In this document: one piece after another, positions 8,413 through 17,706 of the stretch
Position numbering within the stretch: the stretch's first letter is position 1
How the letters are laid out: each line of letters starts with the position of its first letter
Made by a program: the position numbers and the translations under genes
Assembly (NCBI RefSeq): GCF_900103085.1
Contig: NZ_FMWR01000017.1
Coordinates: 1-64,000 of the forward strand
DNA length: 64,000 bases
Origin: Gilliamella mensalis
GTDB lineage: Bacteria; Pseudomonadota; Gammaproteobacteria; Enterobacterales; Orbaceae
Direction: 5' to 3'
The notes under the pieces: model-generated
Seen by the model: only the letters and a program-made list of their open reading frames with translations
The model's database searches: none
Told to the model about the DNA's origin: nothing

Positions 8413-9114
8413 TTATTTTCCTAAACGTCTATATAATCTTTCTGGACGACCAATCTTTCCGTGATTAAGTTCGACTGTTAATAATTTAATTTGGACACAA
8501 TACTCTAAATATCGCCTAGCAGTTGTTTTGCTAATATTGGCTTTTTCTACTATTTCATCAACAGTAAGTGCGTTCTCACTCTGCATAAAAATGTCTTTCA
8601 CTTTTTGTAATGTGATTTCCTCAATGCCTTTTGAGTGACGGTTCATATTAACAAAGTCTTTAGTTTGCAAATTGAAAAGCTCATCAATTTTTCTTTGATT
8701 GACGTGTTTTTGTAGGCTTTGTCGATATAAAAAGAGTTCAAAACGCTCAAGTGAATGCTTTAATCGTTGATAAGAGACCGGTTTAATCAAGTAATCAAAC
8801 GCTCCATAACGAATTGCTTTACTACAAGTATCCATATCACTTGCTGCGGTAATAAAAATAACATAACAATCTAGATGATTGTTGATGATGTATTCAAATA
8901 ATTCTATTCCTTTTCCATCAGGCAAATAGTTATCAAGTAATATTAAGGTTGGTTTTAATTTTTCTACCATTTTTTTAGCTTCAGATAAATTCGAAGCAAT
9001 ACCTACTACTTTGACTTTTGTATCTTTTTGAATAAACTCTGCATTGAGTTCTGCTAAAATAGGCTCATCTTCAACAATAAGCACTTTAATGTTATCTTCT
9101 TGAAATTCTTTCAT
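8413..9114 (-). CDS. dpiA: Response regulator of the citrate two-component system (DpiA/CitB)
   Basis: 233 residues. The N-terminal receiver domain has its phospho-acceptor at Asp61 ('LILLDNYLPDGKG') and the acidic pair in 'VEDEP'. The C-terminal part contains a winged-helix DNA-binding domain ('VDEIVEKANISKTTARRYLEY'), the CitB/DpiA/DcuR layout. The gene follows the kinase gene by 15 bases on the minus strand. Divergent from citS and the citrate lyase genes, it is expected to activate them when citrate is sensed. The symbol is assigned from context and domain layout. Confidence 0.88.
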   Translation of the reverse strand: MKEFQEDNIKVLIVEDEPILAELNAEFIQKDTKVKVVGIASNLSEAKKMVEKLKPTLILLDNYLPDGKGIELFEYIINNHLDCYVIFITAASDMDTCSKAIRYGAFDYLIKPVSYQRLKHSLERFELFLYRQSLQKHVNQRKIDELFNLQTKDFVNMNRHSKGIEEITLQKVKDIFMQSENALTVDEIVEKANISKTTARRYLEYCVQIKLLTVELNHGKIGRPERLYRRLGK

Positions 9115-9129
9115 ATAATTGCCTTTCTA

Positions 9130-10719
9130 CTATTTAGGTATAAATACAGAAAAAATTGTTCCATAAGGGGTATTATCTTCAAATGTAATATAACCATTGG
9201 CCTTTTTTATATAGGTGGAAACAAGGTGTAAACCAATGCCATGTTCTTTCCCCTCTTGAGATGTAACGCCGGGTTCAAAAATTGAATCACGAATATTTTC
9301 ATCAATACCACAACCTTGGTCACTGATCTCAAGTACAAGTTCATCTGTTGCATCACTAAGATATAAATAAATTGTTTTATCGCCATGATCATTTTTTAAA
9401 CTGGCATTAAAGGCATTATCAAGCAAATTACCTAAAATTGACATAAATTCTGTTTCGGTGATAAGTGAAGGTAGTGCACTTAATTGGCATGCAGGATCAA
9501 AGATTAGATTTAATCCAATTTCATGTGATTTTGAATATTTACCAATTAACAAACCACATACAGCTGGCACTTTAAAATGTGCAGTAATAAAATCTAAATT
9601 ATTTTGATTATCAGCAAAATGCAATGCGATAAAAGACTGCGCTTCTTCATATCGTTTCATATAAATTAAACCTGATAACGTTGCCAACCAGTTTAAATGC
9701 TCATGCCTTAATGCACGCAAATTATCAACATATTGTGTTACTTGCGTTAATTGCATACTTAATATATTAATATCATCAAAGTTACGAAATGTAATGACCC
9801 AACCTTGAGTTTTATCATCGATGACCACCCGAACTTTGCTGGCAATGACAATAATGTTGTTGAAATAACAAATATGATCATGTATGTCTTCAGTTTGGTT
9901 ATCATTTTTATAAATAAAATCGCTTGATTTAATAAACGACCTCAAATCATGTTTATGTAATTCATCATCACTTATTTTAATATCTAACATCGTACGAGCA
10001 GATTGATTAATATTGATAATTTTATAATTAAGATCAATTGCAATAACCCCCTCAAAAATCGACTCCATGATCGACTTTTGGCTTTTCACCAATAGTGCAA
10101 TTGCTTTAGGCTCCAAATTAAACATCTGTTTTTTAATTGCTTTTGAAAAGCAATATGAAAAGATAAATAACGCTAAAAACAATAAAGAACAAAAAAAGAT
10201 AAATGGTATAAATTGCTTTATATGCAATGCATAAATTCCATCAATCATGTAACCGACCGAGACTATGCCGATAATTTTACCATGATCGTTAATTGGTGCT
10301 TTCCCTCTTAATGCTAAGCCAAGAGAACCTTCACTAATGGAGATGCTACTATTACCGTTAAGAACCTCTTGGTTATCACCACCGACCATTGGCGAGTGTA
10401 ACGGGCTATTAGCCGTGTGAAATAAACGATTAGCATTCGCATCGCCAATAACAATATAACTTGCGTCGCTTTGCTCAAATATCTCTGTGATTAAATTAGC
10501 AATTTTATTTGTATCTTTTTCTTTGACATATTCAATTAAACTTGGTAAAACAGATAGCTCTTTTGCTTGAATTTGCGCCTTTTCGCCCAAACTTCTATAT
10601 AAGTTCGTTTCGGTGGTGTTCCAAATATAGCTTTGTAACAGCGCAAGAACGATCAATGAAAAAAACAAAAGCGATAAAAAAAGCTTTGTTGTAAACGATA
10701 ACTGGATTTTTTTTCGCAT
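9130..10719 (-). CDS. dpiB: Citrate-sensing histidine kinase (DpiB/CitA)
   Basis: 529 residues. A first membrane segment lies at about 10-30 and a second at about 169-192, with a periplasmic PAS sensor between them. That sensor has 'GDANANRLFHTANSPLHSP' and 'GGD', close to the CitA/DcuS ligand-pocket pattern. A cytoplasmic PAS domain (about 215-320) and a kinase core follow; the phosphorylated His is at 339 in 'LRHEHLNWLATLSGLI', and the ATP-lid region is 'GVTSQEGKEHGIGL'. The neighbouring citrate genes favour citrate over C4-dicarboxylates as the signal. Confidence 0.88.
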   Translation of the reverse strand: MRKKIQLSFTTKLFLSLLFFSLIVLALLQSYIWNTTETNLYRSLGEKAQIQAKELSVLPSLIEYVKEKDTNKIANLITEIFEQSDASYIVIGDANANRLFHTANSPLHSPMVGGDNQEVLNGNSSISISEGSLGLALRGKAPINDHGKIIGIVSVGYMIDGIYALHIKQFIPFIFFCSLLFLALFIFSYCFSKAIKKQMFNLEPKAIALLVKSQKSIMESIFEGVIAIDLNYKIININQSARTMLDIKISDDELHKHDLRSFIKSSDFIYKNDNQTEDIHDHICYFNNIIVIASKVRVVIDDKTQGWVITFRNFDDINILSMQLTQVTQYVDNLRALRHEHLNWLATLSGLIYMKRYEEAQSFIALHFADNQNNLDFITAHFKVPAVCGLLIGKYSKSHEIGLNLIFDPACQLSALPSLITETEFMSILGNLLDNAFNASLKNDHGDKTIYLYLSDATDELVLEISDQGCGIDENIRDSIFEPGVTSQEGKEHGIGLHLVSTYIKKANGYITFEDNTPYGTIFSVFIPK

Positions 10720-10811
10720 TTTTCCATTCGCTTTTCAAATTAAACTCTGATAAGTGTAACACAGCATTAAAAAATATATAGCCTTTAAAACCATAAAAAC
10801 CATAGTTAATT

Positions 10812-10827
10812 TATGATTTATATCACA
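10812..10827. promoter_or_regulatory. CRP-like site upstream of citS
   Basis: TATGA-N6-TCACA has exact CRP spacing, with one mismatch to TGTGA in the left half. It sits about 75 bases before citS in the divergent citS/dpiB interval, a position where it could affect both transcripts. Binding is inferred. Confidence 0.6.
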
Positions 10828-10903
10828 AAATTTTCATTAATTTTTTGTAAAGATAGACACCAACAATTTCGAATAAATTAAGACATTTTGGAGAAAAAAA
10901 TAA

Positions 10904-12283
10904 ATGGTGAATTTTAACTCATCTGAAAAAAATATTAATGGAAAAGAATCAACGAGTAAGCCAGCCGAAGAGAGGTTATATGGCTGGCCATATAATTGGT
11001 GGCGACTAATGGATAACTATAAAATTGGTGTAATCCCGCTTCCATTATTTATTATTGCCGGTATTCTTATCTTTGCGGAAGTGTTAGTAACAGGCAAATT
11101 ACCTAGCGAAATCGTTGTGATGGTGGTTACTTGTGCTTTCTTTGGTTTTTTATGTGGTGAAATTGGTAAACGCTTACCTGTTGTTGGAAAAATGGGAGCT
11201 GCGGCAATTTGTGCAACCTTTATTCCATCTGCACTCGTTTATTATGGTATTTTGCCTACACCAGTTGTTGAAGCAACAACCAAATTCTACAAAGATACGC
11301 ATATCCTTTATTTATACATTTGCTGCATCATCGTAGGTAGTATTATGAATATGGATAAGAAAACACTTATTCAAGGATTCTTAAAAATCTTCGGTCCAAT
11401 GTTATGCGGTGAAATCGTTGGTATGCTTGTTGGTGTTGGTGTTGGTTATTTACTTGGTTTAACACCATTTGAAACTTTCTTCTTCTTAGTATTACCAATT
11501 ATGGCAGGTGGCGTTGGTGAAGGTGCAATCCCTCTTTCTATTGGATACGCTTCAATTTTAGGTATGGAGCAAGGGGAAGCGCTTGGACGTGTATTACCAA
11601 TAGTAATGTTAGGTGGTTTAACAGGTATTATCTGTGGTGGTATTCTTAACCGCATCGGTAAAGCTTATCCACACTTAACTGGTAACGGTCGACTATTACC
11701 TGCAGACGATGAGATTGCTGATAAAAAAGCGGCGAAAACAGAATCTATTATTGATGTGACAACATTTGCTTCAGGTGTATTATTAGCAGCTATTCTTTAT
11801 ATGGTGGGTATGATTGGTCACAAAGTGACGGGTATTCCAGCACCAGTAGGAATGCTATTTGCGGCAGTTTTTGTTAAACTAGTATCTGGTGTTTCACCTA
11901 AAGTATTAAGTGGTTCACAAGTTGTTTACAAATTTTTCCAAACATCTGTTACCTATCCAATTTTATTTGCCGTAGGTGTGGCAATTACACCATGGGATAA
12001 AATCGTTGCAGCATTCACTGTTACAAACTTAATTGTTATTGTTTGTACGGTAGTTAGTTTAGTCACCACTGGTTTCTTTGTTGCGAAAAAACTTGGCATG
12101 TACCCTGTTGATGCTGCTGTTATTTCTTGTTGTCAAAGTGGTCAAGGTGGAACAGGTGACGTTGCGATCTTAACAGCTGCAGAACGTATGGAGCTTATGC
12201 CATTTGCACAAATTGCAACTCGTATTGGCGGTGCAATTAATGTATCAATATCATTACTAATTCTCGGCAATTTCTTAGTATAG
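10904..12283 (+). CDS. citS: Citrate:sodium symporter, 2-hydroxycarboxylate transporter family (CitS type)
   Basis: 459 residues, a multi-pass inner-membrane protein of the 2HCT family. Both re-entrant-loop motifs are present: 'GGVGEGAIPLSIGY' and 'CCQSGQGGTGDVAIL', each with the conserved GGxG. The N-terminus is long and hydrophilic (about 45 residues) as in Klebsiella CitS. TTTGGAG precedes the ATG. It heads the citrate cluster and supplies citrate to the lyase encoded downstream. Citrate specificity rests on the linked cit genes; a malate or mixed substrate range is possible. Confidence 0.9.
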   Translation: MVNFNSSEKNINGKESTSKPAEERLYGWPYNWWRLMDNYKIGVIPLPLFIIAGILIFAEVLVTGKLPSEIVVMVVTCAFFGFLCGEIGKRLPVVGKMGAAAICATFIPSALVYYGILPTPVVEATTKFYKDTHILYLYICCIIVGSIMNMDKKTLIQGFLKIFGPMLCGEIVGMLVGVGVGYLLGLTPFETFFFLVLPIMAGGVGEGAIPLSIGYASILGMEQGEALGRVLPIVMLGGLTGIICGGILNRIGKAYPHLTGNGRLLPADDEIADKKAAKTESIIDVTTFASGVLLAAILYMVGMIGHKVTGIPAPVGMLFAAVFVKLVSGVSPKVLSGSQVVYKFFQTSVTYPILFAVGVAITPWDKIVAAFTVTNLIVIVCTVVSLVTTGFFVAKKLGMYPVDAAVISCCQSGQGGTGDVAILTAAERMELMPFAQIATRIGGAINVSISLLILGNFLV

Positions 12284-12303
12284 ATTTTACATTTCAAAGA
12301 GCG

Positions 12304-12336
12304 ACCTTAGTTTATACTAAGGTTGTTCATTTTTAT
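12304..12336 (+). terminator. Terminator-like hairpin after citS
   Basis: ACCTTAGT (12304-12311) pairs with ACTAAGGT (12316-12323) around a TTAT loop, and a T-rich run starts at 12328. It lies between citS and the FAH gene. It may end some transcripts, giving more transporter mRNA than enzyme mRNA. Confidence 0.7.
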
Positions 12337-12378
12337 TTCGTATTTATAATTAACACAAACAGCTTTTAAGGAGTTTTC

Positions 12379-13224
12379 ATGAAGCTTGTCAGTTATCTTG
12401 TCTCTGGTAGAGCAAGTTTTGGTCTTCTTACTCACAACGGTATTGTTGATTTAAAGCAAAAATTAGGTGATAAATATGCCGATTTAAAATCACTGCTTGC
12501 AGATAAAGAAGGACTATCTGTTGCCAAAACCTATCTTGATGCCCCAAGTGACATTGATGAACAAGACATTACTTATTTACCCGTCATTCCAAATCCAAAC
12601 AAAATTTTATGTGTTGGCATGAACTATGCCGAAAAACGAGCTGAATTTAATGAAACCAGCTCCGCACCAACTCTGTTCGTTCGTTTTCCTGACTCTCAAA
12701 CTGGTCACAAAACCAATATTATTAAACCAGCTATTACTAATGAATTGGATTATGAAGGCGAGTTAGCCATTATCATTGGTAAAGCTGGTTTTCGTATTAA
12801 GGTTGAAGATGCGTTATCATATGTAGCAGGTTATAGCTGTTATATGGATGGCTCAATTCGTGACTGGCAATATACATGGTTTACCGCTGGTAAAAACTGG
12901 CCAAGCACTGGTGCATTCGGTCCATGTATTACAACAAGTGACGAGATTGCCGATCCAAAAGAATTATCGTTAACCACTTATTTAAATGGCGAGCAAATGC
13001 AACATGATTCTATCAAAAATCTTGTGCATACGGTGCCTGAATTAATTTCATATATCAGTACATTTACTCATTTATCACCTGGGGATGTCATTCTTACGGG
13101 TTCACCTGGTGGAGTGGGTAAAAAACGTCACCCGCCTGTGTTTATGCAAGATGGTGATATTATTGAAGTTGAAATTACCAAAATTGGGCGTTTAACTAAC
13201 TCTGTTGTTGCAGAAAAAAGGTAA
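12379..13224 (+). CDS. Fumarylacetoacetate hydrolase (FAH)-family protein in the citrate locus
   Basis: 281 residues of the FAH fold. The core begins at 'NKILCVGMNYAEKRAEF'. Metal-binding acidic residues are visible in 'LDYEGELAIIIG' and 'YMDGSIRDWQ', and the C-terminal loop is 'LTGSPGGVG'. AAGGAG precedes the ATG. It is the only extra enzyme in the citrate cluster, four bases before citC. Some FAH proteins (the mammalian FAHD1 type) decarboxylate oxaloacetate and others tautomerise it. Since citrate lyase makes oxaloacetate and no oadGAB or soluble decarboxylase gene is seen here, such a role is an attractive inference. It is not proven by any motif. Confidence 0.8.
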   Translation: MKLVSYLVSGRASFGLLTHNGIVDLKQKLGDKYADLKSLLADKEGLSVAKTYLDAPSDIDEQDITYLPVIPNPNKILCVGMNYAEKRAEFNETSSAPTLFVRFPDSQTGHKTNIIKPAITNELDYEGELAIIIGKAGFRIKVEDALSYVAGYSCYMDGSIRDWQYTWFTAGKNWPSTGAFGPCITTSDEIADPKELSLTTYLNGEQMQHDSIKNLVHTVPELISYISTFTHLSPGDVILTGSPGGVGKKRHPPVFMQDGDIIEVEITKIGRLTNSVVAEKR

Positions 13225-13228
13225 CATT

Positions 13229-14263
13229 ATGTATGATTTAGCTGATTACACTGTTGTTGATATTTCCAAATCAAAACAAGATTATCAAGAAATTGAGCAG
13301 CTATTGTCGCGCTCTGATCTCAATTTAGATTCACAAGTTACCATTTTTATGGTCGTAAAAATCGATGCTAAAATTATAGCTTGTGCAGGGATTGATCGTG
13401 ATATTATAAAATGCGTTGCTATTGATCCTGATTACCGTGGCAATCAACTAAATCTCACTTTAATGGATCACACCATAAAATATGCTAACGAAAACGGTTA
13501 TTTTCACCTTTTTTTATATACAAAGCCTGAAAATATAGATTTTTTTAAAGGATGTGGTTTTTATCCTATTGTTGAAATCACCGATCTTGCTGTCTTAATG
13601 GAAAATAATCCTGTTGGCATTAAACAGTACTGTAAGCAACTGCACGCACAGCAAAAAGAGGGAAAAAAGATTGGCAGTATTGTTATGAATGCCAACCCTT
13701 TTACTAAAGGCCATCAATATCTTATACAATATGCAGCCAGCCAATGTGATTGGTTACATGTTTTTGTCGTCAATGAAAATGCATCACAATTTTCATTTGA
13801 TACACGTTTAAAGTTAGTCAAAGATGGCACGAAACAGATAAAAAATGTTACTGTGCATGCTAGCTCACCTTATATTATTTCTAGGGCAACATTTCCGACT
13901 TATTTTCTAAAAGATAAGGCAAAAATTGATCGAGCCTATATGGGTATCGACCTGCTTATATTCCGAAATTATATTGCACCAACACTTAATATTACTTATC
14001 GATTTGTTGGTACTGAACCTTTTGATGAAGTCACTAAAGCTTATAATGAAGCAATGTCTTATTGGCTTACAGATAAAACAGTCAGTGAACAATCAGCAAT
14101 TACTGTTGTTGAAGTTCCACGGATAACCGAAGGCGACACTATCGTATCGGCATCATTAGTGAGAAAATTATTGGCATCTGAGCAATATGAAGAGGTAAAA
14201 AAGCTAGTTCCATCTACTACATGGGATTACCTTTCAGCTAATTTGGATAAATTTAAAATTTAA
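13229..14263 (+). CDS. citC: [Citrate (pro-3S)-lyase] ligase
   Basis: 344 residues from the ATG at 13229. An in-frame TTG at 13205 lies inside the FAH gene and is not used, because AAAAAGG sits just before the ATG. The N-terminal GNAT-like domain is followed by a nucleotidyltransferase domain with the HxGH-like 'NPFTKGHQYLIQYA'. CitC acetylates the thiol of the CitD prosthetic group with ATP and acetate to activate citrate lyase. First gene of a citCDEFX run. Confidence 0.93.
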   Translation: MYDLADYTVVDISKSKQDYQEIEQLLSRSDLNLDSQVTIFMVVKIDAKIIACAGIDRDIIKCVAIDPDYRGNQLNLTLMDHTIKYANENGYFHLFLYTKPENIDFFKGCGFYPIVEITDLAVLMENNPVGIKQYCKQLHAQQKEGKKIGSIVMNANPFTKGHQYLIQYAASQCDWLHVFVVNENASQFSFDTRLKLVKDGTKQIKNVTVHASSPYIISRATFPTYFLKDKAKIDRAYMGIDLLIFRNYIAPTLNITYRFVGTEPFDEVTKAYNEAMSYWLTDKTVSEQSAITVVEVPRITEGDTIVSASLVRKLLASEQYEEVKKLVPSTTWDYLSANLDKFKI

Positions 14264-14284
14264 TACGTTTTTAAAGGTAAAAAA

Positions 14285-14575
14285 ATGAAAATACAAAAAG
14301 AAGCCATGGCAGGGACTCTTGAATCTAGCGATTTGTTAGTCAAAGCCATACCAAACACGGGAATTGAAATTGTTATTAATAGTGATGTTAATAAACAATT
14401 CGGCGATCAAATTCGTGCAGTTGTTGAGCAAACTTTAAATGAGCTTAATGTAACCGACGGTTTAATCATTATTGATGATAAAGGTGCACTTGATTGTGCT
14501 ATTAAAGCAAGAGTTCAATGTGCGGTATTACGTGGCGCAGAAGAAGAAAACTTAGATTGGAGTAAATTATTATGA
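14285..14575 (+). CDS. citD: Citrate lyase acyl carrier protein (gamma subunit)
   Basis: 96 residues, normal for CitD. The prosthetic-group serine is Ser14 in 'AGTLESSD'. It carries the phosphoribosyl-dephospho-CoA arm that shuttles acetyl and citryl groups between CitE and CitF. Its stop overlaps the citE start by four bases (ATGA), implying coupled translation. Confidence 0.95.
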   Translation: MKIQKEAMAGTLESSDLLVKAIPNTGIEIVINSDVNKQFGDQIRAVVEQTLNELNVTDGLIIIDDKGALDCAIKARVQCAVLRGAEEENLDWSKLL

Positions 14576-15459
14576 AAAAATTACGTCGAAGTATGCTATT
14601 TCTTCCAGGTGCAAACGCCGCAATGTTATCGACTTCGTTTGTTTATAAACCTGACTCAATCATGTTCGATCTGGAAGATGCTGTTTCTATTAAAGAAAAA
14701 GATTCAGCACGTTTATTAGTAGCACAAACATTGCTTCTTCCTGTTTATAAAGAGCACGGAATTGAAACAGTAGTACGAATCAACTCACTTGATACTCCAT
14801 TTGGTTTAAAAGACCTTGAAGCAGTAGTAAGAGCGGGTGTTGACGTAGTACGTTTACCGATGACTAACTGCGCAGAAGATATTCATGAATTAGAAGCACA
14901 CGTTGAAAGAATTGAAAAAGAGTGTGGGCGTGAAGTGGGTAGCACTAAATTAATGGCGGCAATTGAATCGGCTCAAGGCGTTGTTAATGCCGTTTCTATT
15001 GCTCAATCTTCTCCACGCTTAATCGGTATTGCACTAGCTGCATTTGACTATCTTGTTGATATGCAAACAGAGCGTGGCGATGGTACTGAGTTATTTTATG
15101 CTCGCTGTGCAGTATTACATGCAGCACGTGTAGCTGGCATTGATGCATTTGATGTGGTGTATTCAAATGTTAATGATGATGAAGGTTTCTTAAAAGAAGT
15201 TAGCCTAATTAAAAAACTCGGATATAACGGTAAATCACTTATCAATCCAAGACAAATTGAACTATTACATAATGCATATGCTCCAACAGCGGCTGAAGTG
15301 GAAAATGCACAAAAAGTGGTTGAAGCAGCAGAAGAAGGTGAAAGAAAAGGCCTTGGCGTTATTTCCCTAAACGGCAAAATGATTGATGCACCGATTATAG
15401 CTCGTGCTAGAAAAGTTATCGAGTTGGCAAAATATTCTGGTGTTCGTAAAGAAATTTGA
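14572..15459 (+). CDS. citE: Citrate lyase beta subunit (citryl-ACP lyase)
   Basis: 295 residues of the HpcH/HpaI aldolase family. '[15 protein letters not shown]', '[20 protein letters not shown]' and '[14 protein letters not shown]' are conserved CitE features, the last two holding the Mg-binding acids. It splits citryl-ACP into acetyl-ACP and oxaloacetate. Translationally coupled to citD; citF follows after 12 bases. Confidence 0.95.
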   Translation: MKKLRRSMLFLPGANAAMLSTSFVYKPDSIMFDLEDAVSIKEKDSARLLVAQTLLLPVYKEHGIETVVRINSLDTPFGLKDLEAVVRAGVDVVRLPMTNCAEDIHELEAHVERIEKECGREVGSTKLMAAIESAQGVVNAVSIAQSSPRLIGIALAAFDYLVDMQTERGDGTELFYARCAVLHAARVAGIDAFDVVYSNVNDDEGFLKEVSLIKKLGYNGKSLINPRQIELLHNAYAPTAAEVENAQKVVEAAEEGERKGLGVISLNGKMIDAPIIARARKVIELAKYSGVRKEI

Positions 15460-15471
15460 TAGGATTGAAAA

Positions 15472-17001
15472 ATGACTACTTCTATAAACAAAAAAATTGA
15501 TGATTTGCTTAAACAGCACCCTGATCTCAAGAATATTACGCCTTTTGTTGACGCTAACGCAACAACACCATATTTAAAAGATGAGTCTAAATACACGCGT
15601 AAATTGTGTGATTCTATTGAACAGGCAATCAAAAAATGTGAATTACGCGATGGTATGACTATCTCTTTTCACCACGCATTCCGTGAAGGTGATAAGGTTA
15701 TCAACAAAGTTGTTGAAACTATCAGTAAATTAGGTATTAAAAACTTAACACTAGCTTCAAGTTCGTTATTAAGCTGTAACTCAGCATTAATACCTCATAT
15801 CGAATCAGGTGTAATTACTAAAATTTATACCTCTGGTCTACGTGGTAAATTAGCCGATGCAATTTCACACGGTTTAATGGAAAACCCTGTCCATATCCAT
15901 TCTCATGGTGGACGAGTAAAACTTATCCAAAGCGGTGAAATTAACATTGATATCGCCTTTTTAGCTGTATCAACAGCTGATGAGCAAGGTAACGCGAATG
16001 GTGTATCAGGTAAATCACAATGTGGTGCTCTTGGTTATGCCATGGTTGATGCGCAATTTGCGAAGAAAGTAGTATTACTTACTGAAGATATCGTTGGTTA
16101 TCCTAACCATCCAGCAAGTATTCGCCAAGATCAAGTTGACTATATTGTTAAAGTTGATGAAGTCGGTGATCCAACTAAAATCAGTGTGGGGGCAGCACGT
16201 ATCACTAGCAATCCACGCGAACTGATGATCGCGCGTTATGCTGCTGATGTTATTGAACACTCAGGCTATTTCAAAGATGGTTTCTCAATCCAAACAGGTT
16301 CTGGTGCATCGTCAACTGCGGCAACTCGTTTCCTTGAAAATCGTATGCGTGCGAAAAATATTACTGCATCATTTGCATTAGGTGGTATTACAGCAAGTAT
16401 TGTTGATCTTCATGAAAAAGGCTTGGTTAAACGCTTATTAGATACTCAAAGCTTTGATGGCACCGCCGGACAATCTTTAGGTAAAAATAAAGATCATATT
16501 GAAGTATCAACCAATGTTTATGCAAACCCTGCATCAAAAGGTGCGAGCGTTGATGAACTTGATATTGTTATTTTAAGTGCTTTAGAAATTGACCTTGATT
16601 ACAATGTTAATGTATTAACTGGTTCTGACGGCGTTATGCGTGGTGCATCTGGTGGTCACTGTGATACAGCTGCTGGTGCAAACTTGACAATCGTTGTTGC
16701 CCCACTAATTCGCAGCCGTATTCCAACTGTAATTAAAAAGGTAACAACACTAGTTACTCCTGGTGAAAGTGTTGATGTACTTGTGACTGACCATGGTATT
16801 GCGGTTAATCCTAATCGCCCAGAAATTGCTGAACGTTTAAAAGCAGCTAATTTGCCAATTATGAGCATTGAAGAGCTTTATCAACGTGCTGTATCTTTAA
16901 CTGGTGAACCAAAACCAATCGAGTTTAAAGATAAAATTGTTGGTATTGTACATTTCCGCGACGGTTCAGTTATTGATGTCGTACGTCAAGTTAAAGACTA
17001 A
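15472..17001 (+). CDS. citF: Citrate lyase alpha subunit (citrate:ACP transferase)
   Basis: 509 residues, matching the usual CitF length. Recognisable blocks are 'RDGMTISFHHAFREGDKV', 'HSHGGRVKLIQSG' and 'GASGGHCDTAAGANLTI'. It exchanges the acetyl group on CitD for citrate. AGGATTG precedes the ATG. Codon use and AT content look like the rest of the cluster, so no recent separate transfer is suggested. Confidence 0.95.
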   Translation: MTTSINKKIDDLLKQHPDLKNITPFVDANATTPYLKDESKYTRKLCDSIEQAIKKCELRDGMTISFHHAFREGDKVINKVVETISKLGIKNLTLASSSLLSCNSALIPHIESGVITKIYTSGLRGKLADAISHGLMENPVHIHSHGGRVKLIQSGEINIDIAFLAVSTADEQGNANGVSGKSQCGALGYAMVDAQFAKKVVLLTEDIVGYPNHPASIRQDQVDYIVKVDEVGDPTKISVGAARITSNPRELMIARYAADVIEHSGYFKDGFSIQTGSGASSTAATRFLENRMRAKNITASFALGGITASIVDLHEKGLVKRLLDTQSFDGTAGQSLGKNKDHIEVSTNVYANPASKGASVDELDIVILSALEIDLDYNVNVLTGSDGVMRGASGGHCDTAAGANLTIVVAPLIRSRIPTVIKKVTTLVTPGESVDVLVTDHGIAVNPNRPEIAERLKAANLPIMSIEELYQRAVSLTGEPKPIEFKDKIVGIVHFRDGSVIDVVRQVKD

Positions 17002-17069
17002 TTTTAGTCTTAATTAATAGAGTAATGGCCTAACATGTAAAAGTGTTATGCTATTACTATTTTTATTCA

Positions 17070-17618
17070 ATGGAAAAAATGCTAATTAAATTTGATGATG
17101 GCACTCCAATTAATCTTGAGCAAATGCTATTAGCCAAGGAAAAGCGAGTGGAAAACCAAAAACAGGCAATGATATGTTATAAACATCCGATCATATCATT
17201 AAGCCTAGTTATTCCGGGTGCTATAAAAAACAGCAGCGGTGCTCGTTATCTTTTTGATGAAGCTATCAAAGCTTTACAGCACTGTTTTTTACAAAATGAC
17301 ATCACGATAATCAATGAAGATCACTATCACTACATCACCGGTTCAGAAGCCATTATAGCAGTAAAATGTTCAGCTAAGACGCTTAAAAAATACTGTATGG
17401 ATATTGAAAATAATCACCCTTTAGGGCGTTTGTGGGATATTGATGTTATTGACATTGTTACACAACAAAGCCTGTCACGCTCACAATTTGACAACCAACC
17501 AAGGCAATGTCTGGTCTGTCATGAAGCAGCAAAAGTATGCGGTAGAGCCAAACGACATTCAATCAATGAAATTTTTATAGCGATTGAAAAAAAGATAGAA
17601 AAATTCCAGCAAATATAA
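17070..17618 (+). CDS. citX: Apo-citrate lyase phosphoribosyl-dephospho-CoA transferase
   Basis: About 182 residues from ATG 17070; in-frame starts also exist at 17043 and 17079, and none has a strong ribosome site. The family signatures 'GRLWDIDV' and 'RQCLVCHEAAKVCGRAKRH' are intact. CitX attaches the prosthetic group to CitD. The protein ends at normal CitX length, so there is no CitG domain fused to it, and no citG follows; metB lies downstream on the other strand. Confidence 0.92.
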   Translation: MEKMLIKFDDGTPINLEQMLLAKEKRVENQKQAMICYKHPIISLSLVIPGAIKNSSGARYLFDEAIKALQHCFLQNDITIINEDHYHYITGSEAIIAVKCSAKTLKKYCMDIENNHPLGRLWDIDVIDIVTQQSLSRSQFDNQPRQCLVCHEAAKVCGRAKRHSINEIFIAIEKKIEKFQQI

Positions 17619-17706
17619 ACAATAATCATCATTGCAAATAGCGCGGATTGATGAAATAACACAACTACCATATATCATCAACCCTAATTATAATCTATAA
17701 AAACAG

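Noticed and set aside
15096-15632. 178-codon minus-strand frame over citE/citF
   Set aside because: It lies wholly antisense to two certain citrate lyase genes and is a shadow of their codon pattern.
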